Source: Polyangiaceae bacterium (GTDB taxonomy: Bacteria; Myxococcota; Polyangia; Polyangiales; Polyangiaceae). From it: a stretch of 8,868 nt of DNA. A program made the position numbers and the translations under genes. Under the pieces are notes generated by a model that was given only the letters and a program-made list of their open reading frames with translations, had not been told where the DNA came from and did no database searches. The stretch spans positions 1-8,868 of the forward strand of contig JAICTU010000386.1 in assembly GCA_025936205.1 (NCBI GenBank), written 5' to 3'. Below, one piece after another: positions 1 through 7,010 of this stretch (positions within the stretch are counted from its first letter, which is position 1; the number at the start of each line of letters is the position of its first letter).

Positions 1-2267
1 AGCGAGAAGGCCTCGACGTCGCTGCGCGGCTGGTTCACGCCACCCTTGCCCGGCAGCTCCAGGCGGCTCATCAGGTTATCGCCCGCTCCGGGCAAATCGC
101 ACACCGGAGGCTTGCCGGCGCGGCCGCGAGAGCAATGCTTGAAGCCGAAGGGGAGCCGCATCTTCCACGCATAATAGGCGCGCAGCACGTACGGCAGATC
201 GGCGCAGTCGGGCGCCACCTGGATCTGCCCCTCCTCCCCCGAGCTGCGGTAATCGAAGAGCAGGTTGCGATCGGCGTCGCGGAGCAGCGGGTGCAAGCTG
301 GTCCAGGTGCGGTCGTCTTCCAGCGGGTAGTCGAACAGGCGCTCGACGAACAGCGCGTACAGGTTTTCGTTGGCCAGGTTCCATTTGTACTTGGGCTGCC
401 AGATCGGGCCCGGATTCGGCTCGGGCGGCGTCGGGCGGCGCGGCGCCACGCTGATGCGCTGGCAGGCCTTCACATCGTTGCCGTCGGCGAGCACGGCCTT
501 CCAGCGTCCGCGCTTGGGGCGCTCGATGGTCGCCACTTGACCATAGGGAGGCCCGCCGAGGCGCACCACCTCCGGCTGGATGCGCTGCCCGTCCGGGTCG
601 ATCAACGTCAAAGTGGCGGGCCCCGGATCGCTGTTCACGGCGCTGACGATGCGCAGCGGTTGCTCGTGGTTGGGCTGCTCCGGGAATGCGTACAACGCCG
701 CTGCTTCGCTGTCGTGGCAGGCCCGATCGGCGGGGATCTTGGCTTCCGGCGTGGGGCGCTGCTGGGCGACGCCCGCCAGCTCCAGCCCCGGCGTGCCACC
801 GATCACGGTGATGCGCGTGACGCGCTCGATCAGCGCGTGGCGCGAGGTCCCGCGCCCGAGCTCCAGGTTGCTGACGCCGATGTTCTTGACGCGCACCACC
901 GTCTCGCCCTTGCCGCCGGCGCACGGTTCCACGTACTCGCCGAGCGCGTGCAGCACCATCGGCTCGCCCTTTGGGTTGCGGCCCAGGTACAGCATGATGT
1001 GCCCGGGGAACGCGAGCAGCACCACGCCCCGCTTCGCCGCCGCGTCGAACAAGAAGCCGCGCTGCGCCTCCGGCACCGACTCGATGTCGACCCAGAACGA
1101 TCCCGCCTGCGACTGCCAGGAGCTATGCCGCGGCAGTTCGAGATCGAAGGACTCGAAGACATCTTGCAACAGCCGCGAGCAGTCGCGGCCGCCGTTGGTG
1201 TCACCGAGACCGTACGGTTGCCCCAGGTAGCGGAAGGCTTCTTCCAGCACCGCGCGGCGCGTGAGCGGTCGGCGCGTGCTCTCCAGCTGCGAGGCTTGCT
1301 CGCGCGTGCTCGTGACGATGCCGGTGGGCGTGGCCACATAAGCACGCTTCTGGCGAGCATCGGCCACAGGCAGCCGAGTGCCCGGGTCCACGCTGGTCTT
1401 GGCGTCGCCTCGCCCCACGACGAAATCCGCCGCGCGCACGCGCAACCGAGCGCCATGCACGTATGCCTGCGCCAGCGCTGGCGTGAGCGGCGCCGAGAGC
1501 GGAGCATCCGCCGCGAGCCAGCCGAAGGACGCCGCCGACTGTACCAGCTTCATGCCGTTGGGCCAGGCCGCGACCAGGCGCACCGGGTCTTGCGCGCGCA
1601 GCTGGCTGCAGGCGTTGCGATCGAGCCGAAAATCGAGCGACGTGGTGTAGAAGGTCTCGTTCAGCGGGGCGCAGTGGATCTGCGCGTCGGCGAGCGCCAC
1701 CCGCAACTCGGGCGTGGTTTTGGCGAGATCGATCTCCGCGTCCAGCGGCGTGAGCGCGCCGGGCGCCAGCTTGGCGCCAGCGCGGTTGACGTATTCACCG
1801 GAGCCGAGCTTGTCGCGTGCCCAGGTACGCCGGTCGTTCACCTCACGCCCGAGGTCGGCGGCGTCGAACGGCTCCAGCAGATCGCGCTGCGGATGGTAGT
1901 CCGCGCGCGGCACCTGCAGCGCGTGATTCAAGTTGTCGATCTGATCGGGCGAGAGCAACACCTGATCGAGATTCGACTGCTGCCCCAGCAGCCCGAGCCA
2001 GTAATCCAGCGTCAACTGCTCCGGCGCGACGTTGGGCAAGGGCCCTGGCGTCTCGCGCGTCAGGGCGCAGCCGGGCGCGTTGGCGCTGGTGGCGGAGCGC
2101 ACGCCGTCGGCAGGCTCGGGCAGATCGTGAGCGCTCGGCGTGTCCGCTCCCGCCGCGGCGCCCCCGCTCGGGCTGCAGCACGTCAGGAGCGCAAGTAGTG
2201 AAAACAGCGACGCTCCGGCAAGCTGTCGGAGGCGCGCAGGGGAGGATCGGAGGTGCACCGCGAACAC
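1..2267 (-). CDS. Putative lipoprotein SH3-NlpC/P60 cell-wall peptidase with extra C-terminal module (partial)
   Basis: The frame is open for 755 codons from GTG at 2267 and has no stop before the left edge, so the C-terminus is missing. An in-frame TGA lies directly before this GTG; GTG at 2258 is the only close alternative. No clear ribosome site is visible. The N-terminus has arginines, then a hydrophobic stretch (about 16-29) ending LALLTCCS, an imperfect lipobox with Cys30 as the likely lipidated residue. Around 100-125 (LSPDQIDNLNHALQV) it resembles the N-terminal stabilising domain of NlpC/P60 proteins. SH3-like segments follow (about 175-330), with a GWLAA end typical of the first. 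The NlpC/P60 domain spans about 335-470: Cys363 in GGRDCSRLL, His423 in GHIMLYLG and His440 in VLHALGEY form the Cys-His-His triad of gamma-D-glutamyl-diamino-acid peptidases that cut peptidoglycan stems. Residues about 600-755 form a further module with Cys688 in PDCADLPYVLRAYYAWK and Cys712, which I do not recognise by name. Inferred role: cell-wall remodelling outside the cytoplasm, anchored in a membrane. Confidence 0.85.
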   Translation of the reverse strand, partial: MFAVHLRSSPARLRQLAGASLFSLLALLTCCSPSGGAAAGADTPSAHDLPEPADGVRSATSANAPGCALTRETPGPLPNVAPEQLTLDYWLGLLGQQSNLDQVLLSPDQIDNLNHALQVPRADYHPQRDLLEPFDAADLGREVNDRRTWARDKLGSGEYVNRAGAKLAPGALTPLDAEIDLAKTTPELRVALADAQIHCAPLNETFYTTSLDFRLDRNACSQLRAQDPVRLVAAWPNGMKLVQSAASFGWLAADAPLSAPLTPALAQAYVHGARLRVRAADFVVGRGDAKTSVDPGTRLPVADARQKRAYVATPTGIVTSTREQASQLESTRRPLTRRAVLEEAFRYLGQPYGLGDTNGGRDCSRLLQDVFESFDLELPRHSSWQSQAGSFWVDIESVPEAQRGFLFDAAAKRGVVLLAFPGHIMLYLGRNPKGEPMVLHALGEYVEPCAGGKGETVVRVKNIGVSNLELGRGTSRHALIERVTRITVIGGTPGLELAGVAQQRPTPEAKIPADRACHDSEAAALYAFPEQPNHEQPLRIVSAVNSDPGPATLTLIDPDGQRIQPEVVRLGGPPYGQVATIERPKRGRWKAVLADGNDVKACQRISVAPRRPTPPEPNPGPIWQPKYKWNLANENLYALFVERLFDYPLEDDRTWTSLHPLLRDADRNLLFDYRSSGEEGQIQVAPDCADLPYVLRAYYAWKMRLPFGFKHCSRGRAGKPPVCDLPGAGDNLMSRLELPGKGGVNQPRSDVEAFS

Positions 2268-2421
2268 TCAGTATGACTCGAGCTTCAGAGGATCCGGTAC
2301 TCCCGATTCCTCGCGATATCGCCCGCTTATCGTCCAGCCTCCCCCCGGGGCTTTGCCCCGCGAGCCCATCCCACGGGAATCACTACACTTATCATGGAAT
2401 ACCAAGTAAGGTCCGGCCGCC
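2268..2421. promoter_or_regulatory. Divergent intergenic region between the NlpC/P60 gene and the queuosine-precursor transporter
   Basis: This 154-bp gap must hold promoters for both divergent genes. It contains a perfect 10-bp palindrome, GCGATATCGC (2313-2322), which could be an operator or chance. It also holds a compact hairpin, CGGGGC-TTT-GCCCCG (2346-2360), in the likely leader of the transporter gene; no T-run follows it, so it is not a classical terminator. The AT-richer TACACTTATCAT near 2384-2395 is the best place for a plus-strand -10 element, but no good -35 sits at standard distance. I see no preQ1 riboswitch signature. Confidence 0.45.
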
Positions 2422-3132
2422 ATGGATGCGTCGAATCGCCCGCACAAGTACTACGACCTGTTGCTCGGCGGATTCGTGTGCGTGCTTTTGTGCTCGAATC
2501 TGATCGGTCCGGGCAAAACCGTACGAACGATCCTGCCGTTTGGCATCCCGCTTTCCTTCGGCGCCGGCAACCTGTTCTTCCCGATCTCCTACATCTTCGA
2601 CGACGTGCTGACGGAGGTGTACGGCTACGCGCGCGCCCGGCGCGCGATCTGGTGCGGCTTCGGGGCGATGGTTTTTGCCACGGTGATGAGCAACCTGATC
2701 CTCAGGCTGCCCGGCGATCCGCAGGAGCCCTTCAACAAGACGCTGCAGCCGGCGCTGGAGGTCGTGTTCGGCGGCACCTGGCGCATCGCGCTCGGCTCGA
2801 TGCTGGCGTTCTGGTTCGGCGACTTCGTCAACTCCTACGTGCTCGCCAAGATGAAGATCCTGACGCAGGGCCGCGCGCTGTGGATGCGCACCATCGGTTC
2901 GACCGTCGTCGGTGAGCTGGTCGACAGCCTGGTCTTCTACCCGATCACCTTCTACGGCATCTGGACGGCGGAGACGCTGATCAAGATCATCATCCTCAAC
3001 TGGACGCTGAAGGTCACGGTCGAGGTGGTGTTCACGCCGGTGACGTACGCCGTCGTCAACGCGCTCAAGCGCGCCGAGCAGCAAGACTTCTACGACGTGG
3101 GCACCAACTTCACGCCCTTCTCGCTGGAGTAG
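2422..3132 (+). CDS. yhhQ: Queuosine-precursor transporter, YhhQ/VUT family
   Basis: A 236-residue integral membrane protein, slightly longer than E. coli YhhQ (about 220). The family imports the queuosine precursors preQ0/preQ1 across the inner membrane for wobble-base modification of tRNAs with GUN anticodons. Diagnostic parts seen: helix 1 with LLLGGFVCVLLCSNLIG (13-29), the loop signature FPISYIFDDVLTEVYGYARA (53-72) with its conserved D-x-x-TEVYG core, FWFGDFVNSYVLAKMK (130-145), and GSTVVGELVDSLVFYPITFY (159-178), followed by two more hydrophobic segments, for about six helices. ATG 2422 is preceded by TAAGG about ten bases upstream; the ATG at 2394 is out of frame. The gene stands alone on this strand with no queuosine biosynthesis gene next to it, so it probably serves salvage or a pathway encoded elsewhere. 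Its last 43 bp overlap the convergent downstream gene. The substrate is assigned by family, not proven here. Confidence 0.9.
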   Translation: MDASNRPHKYYDLLLGGFVCVLLCSNLIGPGKTVRTILPFGIPLSFGAGNLFFPISYIFDDVLTEVYGYARARRAIWCGFGAMVFATVMSNLILRLPGDPQEPFNKTLQPALEVVFGGTWRIALGSMLAFWFGDFVNSYVLAKMKILTQGRALWMRTIGSTVVGELVDSLVFYPITFYGIWTAETLIKIIILNWTLKVTVEVVFTPVTYAVVNALKRAEQQDFYDVGTNFTPFSLE

Positions 3133-4529
3133 GCGATCGCCGACAGGCGCCGGTGCGAACGGAACAAGACGACGCTCGCAAACCCGGGCGCCAGCACTCC
3201 GACCAGCACGCCCAGCGCCGCCGACCCGGAGGTGACTCGCGGGGCATTGAACAGGATGGCCTGGAGCGCCGTGAGCAGCGTATCGGCCATCACCAGCCCC
3301 ACCAGGAGCCGCGACAGCCAGCGCCGAAAGCGCCGCGTCAGCAGCCACAAGGCCATGGCCAGCCCGAGATCGAAGCCCACCCACGCCCATTGCACGGCGG
3401 GGCTCGGAAACCACGACTCCGTGTCCAGGCAAGCCAGGAGCGCGCTCCACGGCAGCAACAAGACCGCCAGCGCGCGCAGCACGAGATCCGGACCGCGCAG
3501 CAAGGTCGAGACGCCATAGCTGAAGAGCCCGCGCTGCGCGAACGCGCTCAGGCTGTGATACAGCGCCACGGCCGCCGACTGATCGCGCGGATGCGAGAGG
3601 AAGATCGGCGACCACTCGGCGGGGCGAAACTTGCTCTTGAACGCGCGCACGCCGCGAAAGTCATACAAGCCGCCGCTGTACTTGCTCGCCCACTCCAGCG
3701 GCTTGCTCACCGCCCCCGCCAGCGGCGACAGGCCCAGCGTGAAATAGCTGCTGCCGAGCGCGGCGGCATCCCGCACCGCCGCGTCGACGAGCAACTCCGT
3801 GGTACCGTTGGGCGCGCGCACCGAACGGATCAGGTCCTCCAGAAACCAGCCATGCCGCGCGTACACCGGGATCACCGCGGCGAAGCCCACCACCTCCTGC
3901 TCGTCCCCGTGCTGACGCCGCGCCACGAACAAGCGTCGCTCCGTCATCAGCTGAAACGGATCCACCTGCACCAGGAAGCCCATCGGCGGCATGGGCTTGG
4001 CGCGCAGCCACTCCGTGATCAGGCGCTCCAGGGCCTGCCGCAACGGCGTGCCCGCGGCCAGCTCTCCCGCCGTCACCGCATCCACCCGCACACCCTTCGC
4101 GCGCGCCCGCCGCAACTGCTCCCGGAGGCTCGAGTTCGACTCCAGCCCCTTCGCCCACTGTTGCGGATCCCACTGCGGCTGCTCCCCGATGGGCAGCGCC
4201 GCATACTCCGTCTGCTCGACGAACCGCTGCTCCGTCGCAAAGAACACGGCGCTCTTGCCCTGCGTGCCCGCGGCGCGTACGAACCCAGCTGCCACCCGCG
4301 CCATGTACTGCTCCGGCGCGAGCGGCGCCCCCGCCGCGACCCAGGCGCGCCCGGTGTCGACGTACGCCACGCACCCGGCGGGCTCGAACCAGTAGCGCAG
4401 CCCCGACTCCAGGATCTGAAACGACGTGGCGTTCCAGCCAAATGCCCGCAACAGCGCCAGCACCCGCGCCCGCTGGCTGCCGCCCTCGCTGCCCTCGCGT
4501 TCCTCGGAGCTCGATCCGCTCTGCGACAT
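3090..4529 (-). CDS. MprF-C/DUF2156 phosphatidylglycerol lysyltransferase-like protein with C-terminal membrane domain
   Basis: The 479-residue product from ATG 4529 matches the soluble catalytic domain of aminoacyl-phosphatidylglycerol synthases (LPG_synthase_C, two GNAT-like folds), which move an amino acid from tRNA to a lipid. Recognisable stretches are REQLRRARAKGV (136-147), PPMGFLVQVDPF (181-192), EDLIRSVRAPNGTTELLVDA (231-250) and YDFRGVRAFKSKFRPAEW (289-306). After a Ser/Glu/Gly-rich N-terminus, the catalytic part covers about 25-335. Four hydrophobic helices follow (about 350-370, 378-397, 404-427, 436-456), including AWVGFDLGLAMALWLL. MprF proteins have the reverse order, an N-terminal flippase, and this protein has none. 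The start is uncertain: GGAGG (4532-4536) lies only two bases before ATG 4529, and in-frame GTG 4550, GTG 4544 and TTG 4562 lie upstream. Amino acid and lipid specificity cannot be read from the sequence. The 3' end overlaps the convergent transporter gene by 43 bp. Confidence 0.82.
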   Translation of the reverse strand: MSQSGSSSEEREGSEGGSQRARVLALLRAFGWNATSFQILESGLRYWFEPAGCVAYVDTGRAWVAAGAPLAPEQYMARVAAGFVRAAGTQGKSAVFFATEQRFVEQTEYAALPIGEQPQWDPQQWAKGLESNSSLREQLRRARAKGVRVDAVTAGELAAGTPLRQALERLITEWLRAKPMPPMGFLVQVDPFQLMTERRLFVARRQHGDEQEVVGFAAVIPVYARHGWFLEDLIRSVRAPNGTTELLVDAAVRDAAALGSSYFTLGLSPLAGAVSKPLEWASKYSGGLYDFRGVRAFKSKFRPAEWSPIFLSHPRDQSAAVALYHSLSAFAQRGLFSYGVSTLLRGPDLVLRALAVLLLPWSALLACLDTESWFPSPAVQWAWVGFDLGLAMALWLLTRRFRRWLSRLLVGLVMADTLLTALQAILFNAPRVTSGSAALGVLVGVLAPGFASVVLFRSHRRLSAIAYSSEKGVKLVPTS

Positions 4530-4694
4530 CGCCTCCGTGTGCACGACCACGCGAGGCAGCAAACGTCAACCCAATTCCACGCGCCGCGCGGGCCCGCGCC
4601 GGCGTGCTCTCCAGCGAACGACCGGCAGCACTAACGGCTCATCCGAATCGAGGACGCGGCCCTCGAAGCCTTGCGAGCGAAGCGGCACCGGCTC
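4530..4694. promoter_or_regulatory. Gap between the AEC permease and DUF2156 genes
   Basis: Both flanking genes read on the minus strand and are 165 bp apart, so the DUF2156 gene may have its own promoter. A minus-strand TTGACG (4569-4564) matches five of six bases of a sigma-70 -35 element, but the sequence 17 bases on is a poor -10. A perfect 14-bp palindrome, GCGCGGGCCCGCGC (4586-4599), could form a strong hairpin; no T-run follows, so a rho-independent terminator is not supported. Confidence 0.3.
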
Positions 4695-5639
4695 TCAACC
4701 CAAGAGGCCCTGCAGCGCCAGCACCAGCGGCGTGGTCACGGCGGCGAGCGCCGTCGAGAGCACCATGCTCGCGGCGACGGGGCCCTGCAACGTCTCGAAC
4801 TGCGCCGCCACCAGGTACACGTTCACGCCGACCGAGAGCGAACCCAGCAGCACCACGGCGTGGCGTTCCATCGGCGGCAGGCCCAGCGCCAGCGCGAGCA
4901 ACCAGATCACCGCCGGCTGCACCACCAGCTTCAGGGCGGTGATGGCGAGCCCCGGAGCGAGCCCGCGGCGCACGCCGTACCGAGACAAGCCGAGCCCGAC
5001 GACGACCAGCGCGAGCGGACCCGCGACGGCGCTGAGCGCGGACAGCGCCTGCGTGACCGGGGACGGCAGTTGCAGCCGGGAGAGCCCGAGGGCGGCCCCG
5101 CCCAAGACGGCGAGGATGATCGGGTTGCTGAACAGGCCGCGCAGGGTCTGGCGGATCCCGGCGAAGCTGAGCGAGCCGTGGCGCGCCCACTCGATCGACA
5201 CGGTGACCAAGGTCCAGAGCGTGAGCGCGTTGAACACCAGCACCAGCGCCACGCTCGGCATCGCCTCGGGGCCGAGCGCGAGCTTGGCGATCGGTACGCC
5301 GAGCAGCACGTTGTTCGAAAACACGCCGCCCAGCGCAAACACCGACTGGCCCACGCCGTCTAGCCCGAACGCCAGCTTGCCCACCACACGCCCGAACCCG
5401 AACACCAGAAAACAGCTGCCGAAGAACGCGAGCAGCAGCCGCGCGTCGACCGGCGGCAAGCTCGACAGATCGCTCATCAGGTGCACGAGCAACGCGGGCA
5501 GCGGCACGGCGAAGACGAAGCGAGTGATGCCCTGGGTCCAGCTCGCCCGCCAGAAGGCACAACGCCCGAGGGCGAAGCCCAGGGCCGCGAGAGCGAACAT
5601 GGGCGCGAGCAGCGTGAGGTAGTGCAGGAAGGCGTTCAA
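4695..5639 (-). CDS. AEC (auxin efflux carrier) family permease
   Basis: A 314-residue protein of typical AEC length with ten predicted membrane helices (about 7-25, 38-56, 66-86, 96-118, 126-149, 169-187, 199-220, 228-254, 262-282, 289-313), in the 5+5 arrangement expected of the family. Family hallmarks are GGVFSNNVLLGVPIAKLALG (104-123) in the fourth helix, FSNPIILAVLGGAALGL (170-186) opening the second repeat, and PVAASMVLSTALAAVTTP (287-304) in the last helix. Bacterial members export or exchange small organic acids such as malate or malonate, or other metabolites; the substrate is unknown here. The start is TTG 5639, because an in-frame TAA (end of dinB) lies 15 bases upstream and the only later methionine (residue 14) would cut helix 1. 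No clear ribosome site is visible, which fits translational coupling to the preceding dinB gene. The two genes probably share a transcript. Confidence 0.85.
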   Translation of the reverse strand: MNAFLHYLTLLAPMFALAALGFALGRCAFWRASWTQGITRFVFAVPLPALLVHLMSDLSSLPPVDARLLLAFFGSCFLVFGFGRVVGKLAFGLDGVGQSVFALGGVFSNNVLLGVPIAKLALGPEAMPSVALVLVFNALTLWTLVTVSIEWARHGSLSFAGIRQTLRGLFSNPIILAVLGGAALGLSRLQLPSPVTQALSALSAVAGPLALVVVGLGLSRYGVRRGLAPGLAITALKLVVQPAVIWLLALALGLPPMERHAVVLLGSLSVGVNVYLVAAQFETLQGPVAASMVLSTALAAVTTPLVLALQGLLG

Positions 5640-5654
5640 GACGGGCCGAGCGAG

Positions 5655-6878
5655 TTATGCTCTGAACGAGCCCGTGTCCGCCAGAGCAACCCGCAACGCC
5701 TCGTAGCCATAACGGTCGCGGATGCCGTCCATGGCGCGGTGCAGGCTCTCATTCGTGTCGAACAGCGAGAGTTGCACGGCGGCGGGGCGCAGGTTGGAGA
5801 GGCGCAAGCCAAGCAGGCGCACCGGCGTCCGACGCTTTCGCGCGCGGGCGAACAGCTCCTGCACGACCGGATACAGCTCCAGCTCCGAGCAGGTCGGAGT
5901 GACGGTGCGCGAGCGCTGCAACGTCTGAAAGTCGGCGTAGCGCAGCTTCAGCGTGACGGTGGCGGCCAGCATGTTGCGCTTGCGCGCGCGCCAGCACACG
6001 CGCTCGCACAAGGAGCACAACATCGACTCCAGGCGCGAAGGGTCGCGCACGTCTTCGCGAAACGTGCGCTCGTTGGAGATGGTGCCGACGGCCTCGCCCT
6101 CCGGATCATGCTCCAGAAACGCCGGCCGATCGCGGCCCAGCTCGTGCCCGCCTTCGCCGCGGCACGCGCGCTGCAGCGGCTCCGCCCAGGCGCCGAAGAT
6201 CGGGCGCAACGTCCCGAGCGGTGCGGCCATGACGTGCCCGAGCGTCGATAGCCCCAGTGCCAGCAGCTTCTCCTCCGCCACGGGCCCGATGCCGGGCAGC
6301 TTGCGCACCGGCAACGGCGCGAGAAATGCCTGCTCGTGGCCCGCGGCCACCATGCGCACCCCGCGCGGCTTCGCCACCCCGCTCGCCACCTTCGCAATCG
6401 AACGACTCGTGGCGATGCCCGCGCTCGAGGGCAAGCCGACCTTGGCCTCGATCTCATCGGTCAGTGCGCGCACGACGCGCTCGATCGTCGCGTCAGCGCT
6501 CGCATCTCCGGGCGCGGCGTGCAGCCGCTCACAGCCGGAGAAATCGAGAAACATCTCGTCGATGCTCGCGATGCGCGTGAGCGGCGTATAGCGCTCCGTG
6601 ATGCGCCACACGCGATCGGCATATTCCCCGTACAGCCCGTGACGCGTCGGCAGATACACGGCATCCGGCGCCAGCTTGCACGCCTCCGTCAGCGACATGC
6701 CCGAGCGCACCCCCCGCGCGCGCACCTCATAGCTGCACGAGGTCACCACGCCGCGTTGCCCCGGCAGGCCGCCCACGACCACAGGCTTTCCTCGCAAGCT
6801 CGGATCGAGCAGGCGCTCCACGGACACAAAGAACGTGTCCAGATCTAGACAGCAGATGCGGGGGGCCGCGAGCGCCAT
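5655..6878 (-). CDS. dinB: DNA polymerase IV (Y-family translesion polymerase)
   Basis: The 407-residue product is a full-length DinB. It copies damaged templates in the cytoplasm with low fidelity. The palm has CCLDLDTFFVSVE (9-21), with Asp12 as metal ligand and Phe17 in the steric-gate position, and SIDEMFLDFSG (105-115), with Asp107-Glu108 completing the acidic centre. SCSYEVRARGVRSGMSLTEA (47-66) is the classic fingers signature. KLPGIGPVAEEKLLALGL is the helix-hairpin-helix thumb motif, followed by the little-finger domain. Near the C-terminus, QLSLF (369-373) is a beta-clamp-binding motif, and about 34 residues extend past it. ATG 6878 was chosen because homology begins just after it; the same frame stays open further upstream to 7808, but that stretch is the antisense shadow of the hydrolase gene. 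Shine-Dalgarno support is weak. A candidate LexA operator lies about 31 bases upstream, and the AEC gene follows 15 bp downstream in the same frame. Confidence 0.93.
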   Translation of the reverse strand: MALAAPRICCLDLDTFFVSVERLLDPSLRGKPVVVGGLPGQRGVVTSCSYEVRARGVRSGMSLTEACKLAPDAVYLPTRHGLYGEYADRVWRITERYTPLTRIASIDEMFLDFSGCERLHAAPGDASADATIERVVRALTDEIEAKVGLPSSAGIATSRSIAKVASGVAKPRGVRMVAAGHEQAFLAPLPVRKLPGIGPVAEEKLLALGLSTLGHVMAAPLGTLRPIFGAWAEPLQRACRGEGGHELGRDRPAFLEHDPEGEAVGTISNERTFREDVRDPSRLESMLCSLCERVCWRARKRNMLAATVTLKLRYADFQTLQRSRTVTPTCSELELYPVVQELFARARKRRTPVRLLGLRLSNLRPAAVQLSLFDTNESLHRAMDGIRDRYGYEALRVALADTGSFRA

Positions 6879-6909
6879 GGCGATGCATCTCGTTGACTCC
6901 AGCCTAGCA

Positions 6910-6925
6910 CTGAACCAATGATCAG
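6910..6925 (-). promoter_or_regulatory. Candidate LexA (SOS) operator upstream of dinB
   Basis: Read on the minus strand, CTGATCATTGGTTCAG is a CTG-N10-CAG site with CTGA/TCAG arms, 31 bases before the dinB start codon. Extended by one base, it agrees at 14 of 17 positions with the Myxococcus xanthus LexA motif as I recall it (CTRHAMRYBYGTTCAGS), including the whole GTTCAG half. It lacks the AT-rich core of the E. coli box. Position, orientation and the dinB target all fit SOS control. The assignment rests on one site and recalled consensus sequences. Confidence 0.55.
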
Positions 6926-6932
6926 GTACCAC

Positions 6933-6966
6933 AAAAAAGGCGCCCGCGTTGTCGATCCGCGGCGCC
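6933..6966 (-). terminator. Rho-independent terminator-like hairpin on the minus strand
   Basis: On the minus strand, GGCGCCGCG (6966-6958) pairs with CGCGGGCGCC (6948-6939) around a nine-base loop, with one bulged G, and is followed directly by six T residues (6938-6933). This is the shape of an intrinsic terminator. No minus-strand gene ends here, so it would stop antisense transcription coming through the hydrolase gene just before the dinB operator. Alternatively it is structure in the hydrolase leader, or chance in GC-rich DNA. Confidence 0.45.
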
Positions 6967-6999
6967 GCCGAACGTCGTCTTCCGTGACGACGAAAACTC

Positions 7000-7003
7000 G
7001 GAG
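7000..7003 (+). promoter_or_regulatory. Ribosome binding site deciding the hydrolase start
   Basis: GGAG lies seven bases before ATG 7011. The same frame has an earlier ATG at 6919 or nearby, but that start would put a charged Arg/Lys-rich stretch in front of the signal peptide, whereas ATG 7011 places the signal peptide at the N-terminus. Confidence 0.6.
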
Positions 7004-7010
7004 AACTCAC

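Noticed and set aside
135..2198. Very long open frame (687 codons) on the plus strand
   Set aside because: It lies antisense to the NlpC/P60 gene. Its composition is His/Arg/Gln/Val-rich with no recognisable domain, as expected from the opposite strand of GC-rich coding DNA.
2268..2421. preQ1 riboswitch upstream of yhhQ
   Set aside because: The conserved loop and A-rich tail of preQ1-I are absent, and nothing resembles the other classes.
2392..3615. 407-codon open frame on the minus strand
   Set aside because: It covers the antisense of the YhhQ gene and an alternative frame of the DUF2156 gene; both true frames have clear family motifs.
3153..4634. 493-codon open frame on the plus strand
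   Set aside because: It is antisense to the DUF2156 gene, with Arg/His/Gln-rich low-complexity sequence and no domain; a GC-bias shadow.
4426..5622. 398-codon open frame on the plus strand
   Set aside because: It is antisense to the AEC permease, Ser/Thr/Pro/Arg-rich and without any domain.
6918..7010. Longer start for the alpha/beta hydrolase
   Set aside because: It would put about 31 charged residues before a clear signal peptide and run through the LexA-like site and terminator-like hairpin; ATG 7011 has GGAG seven bases upstream.
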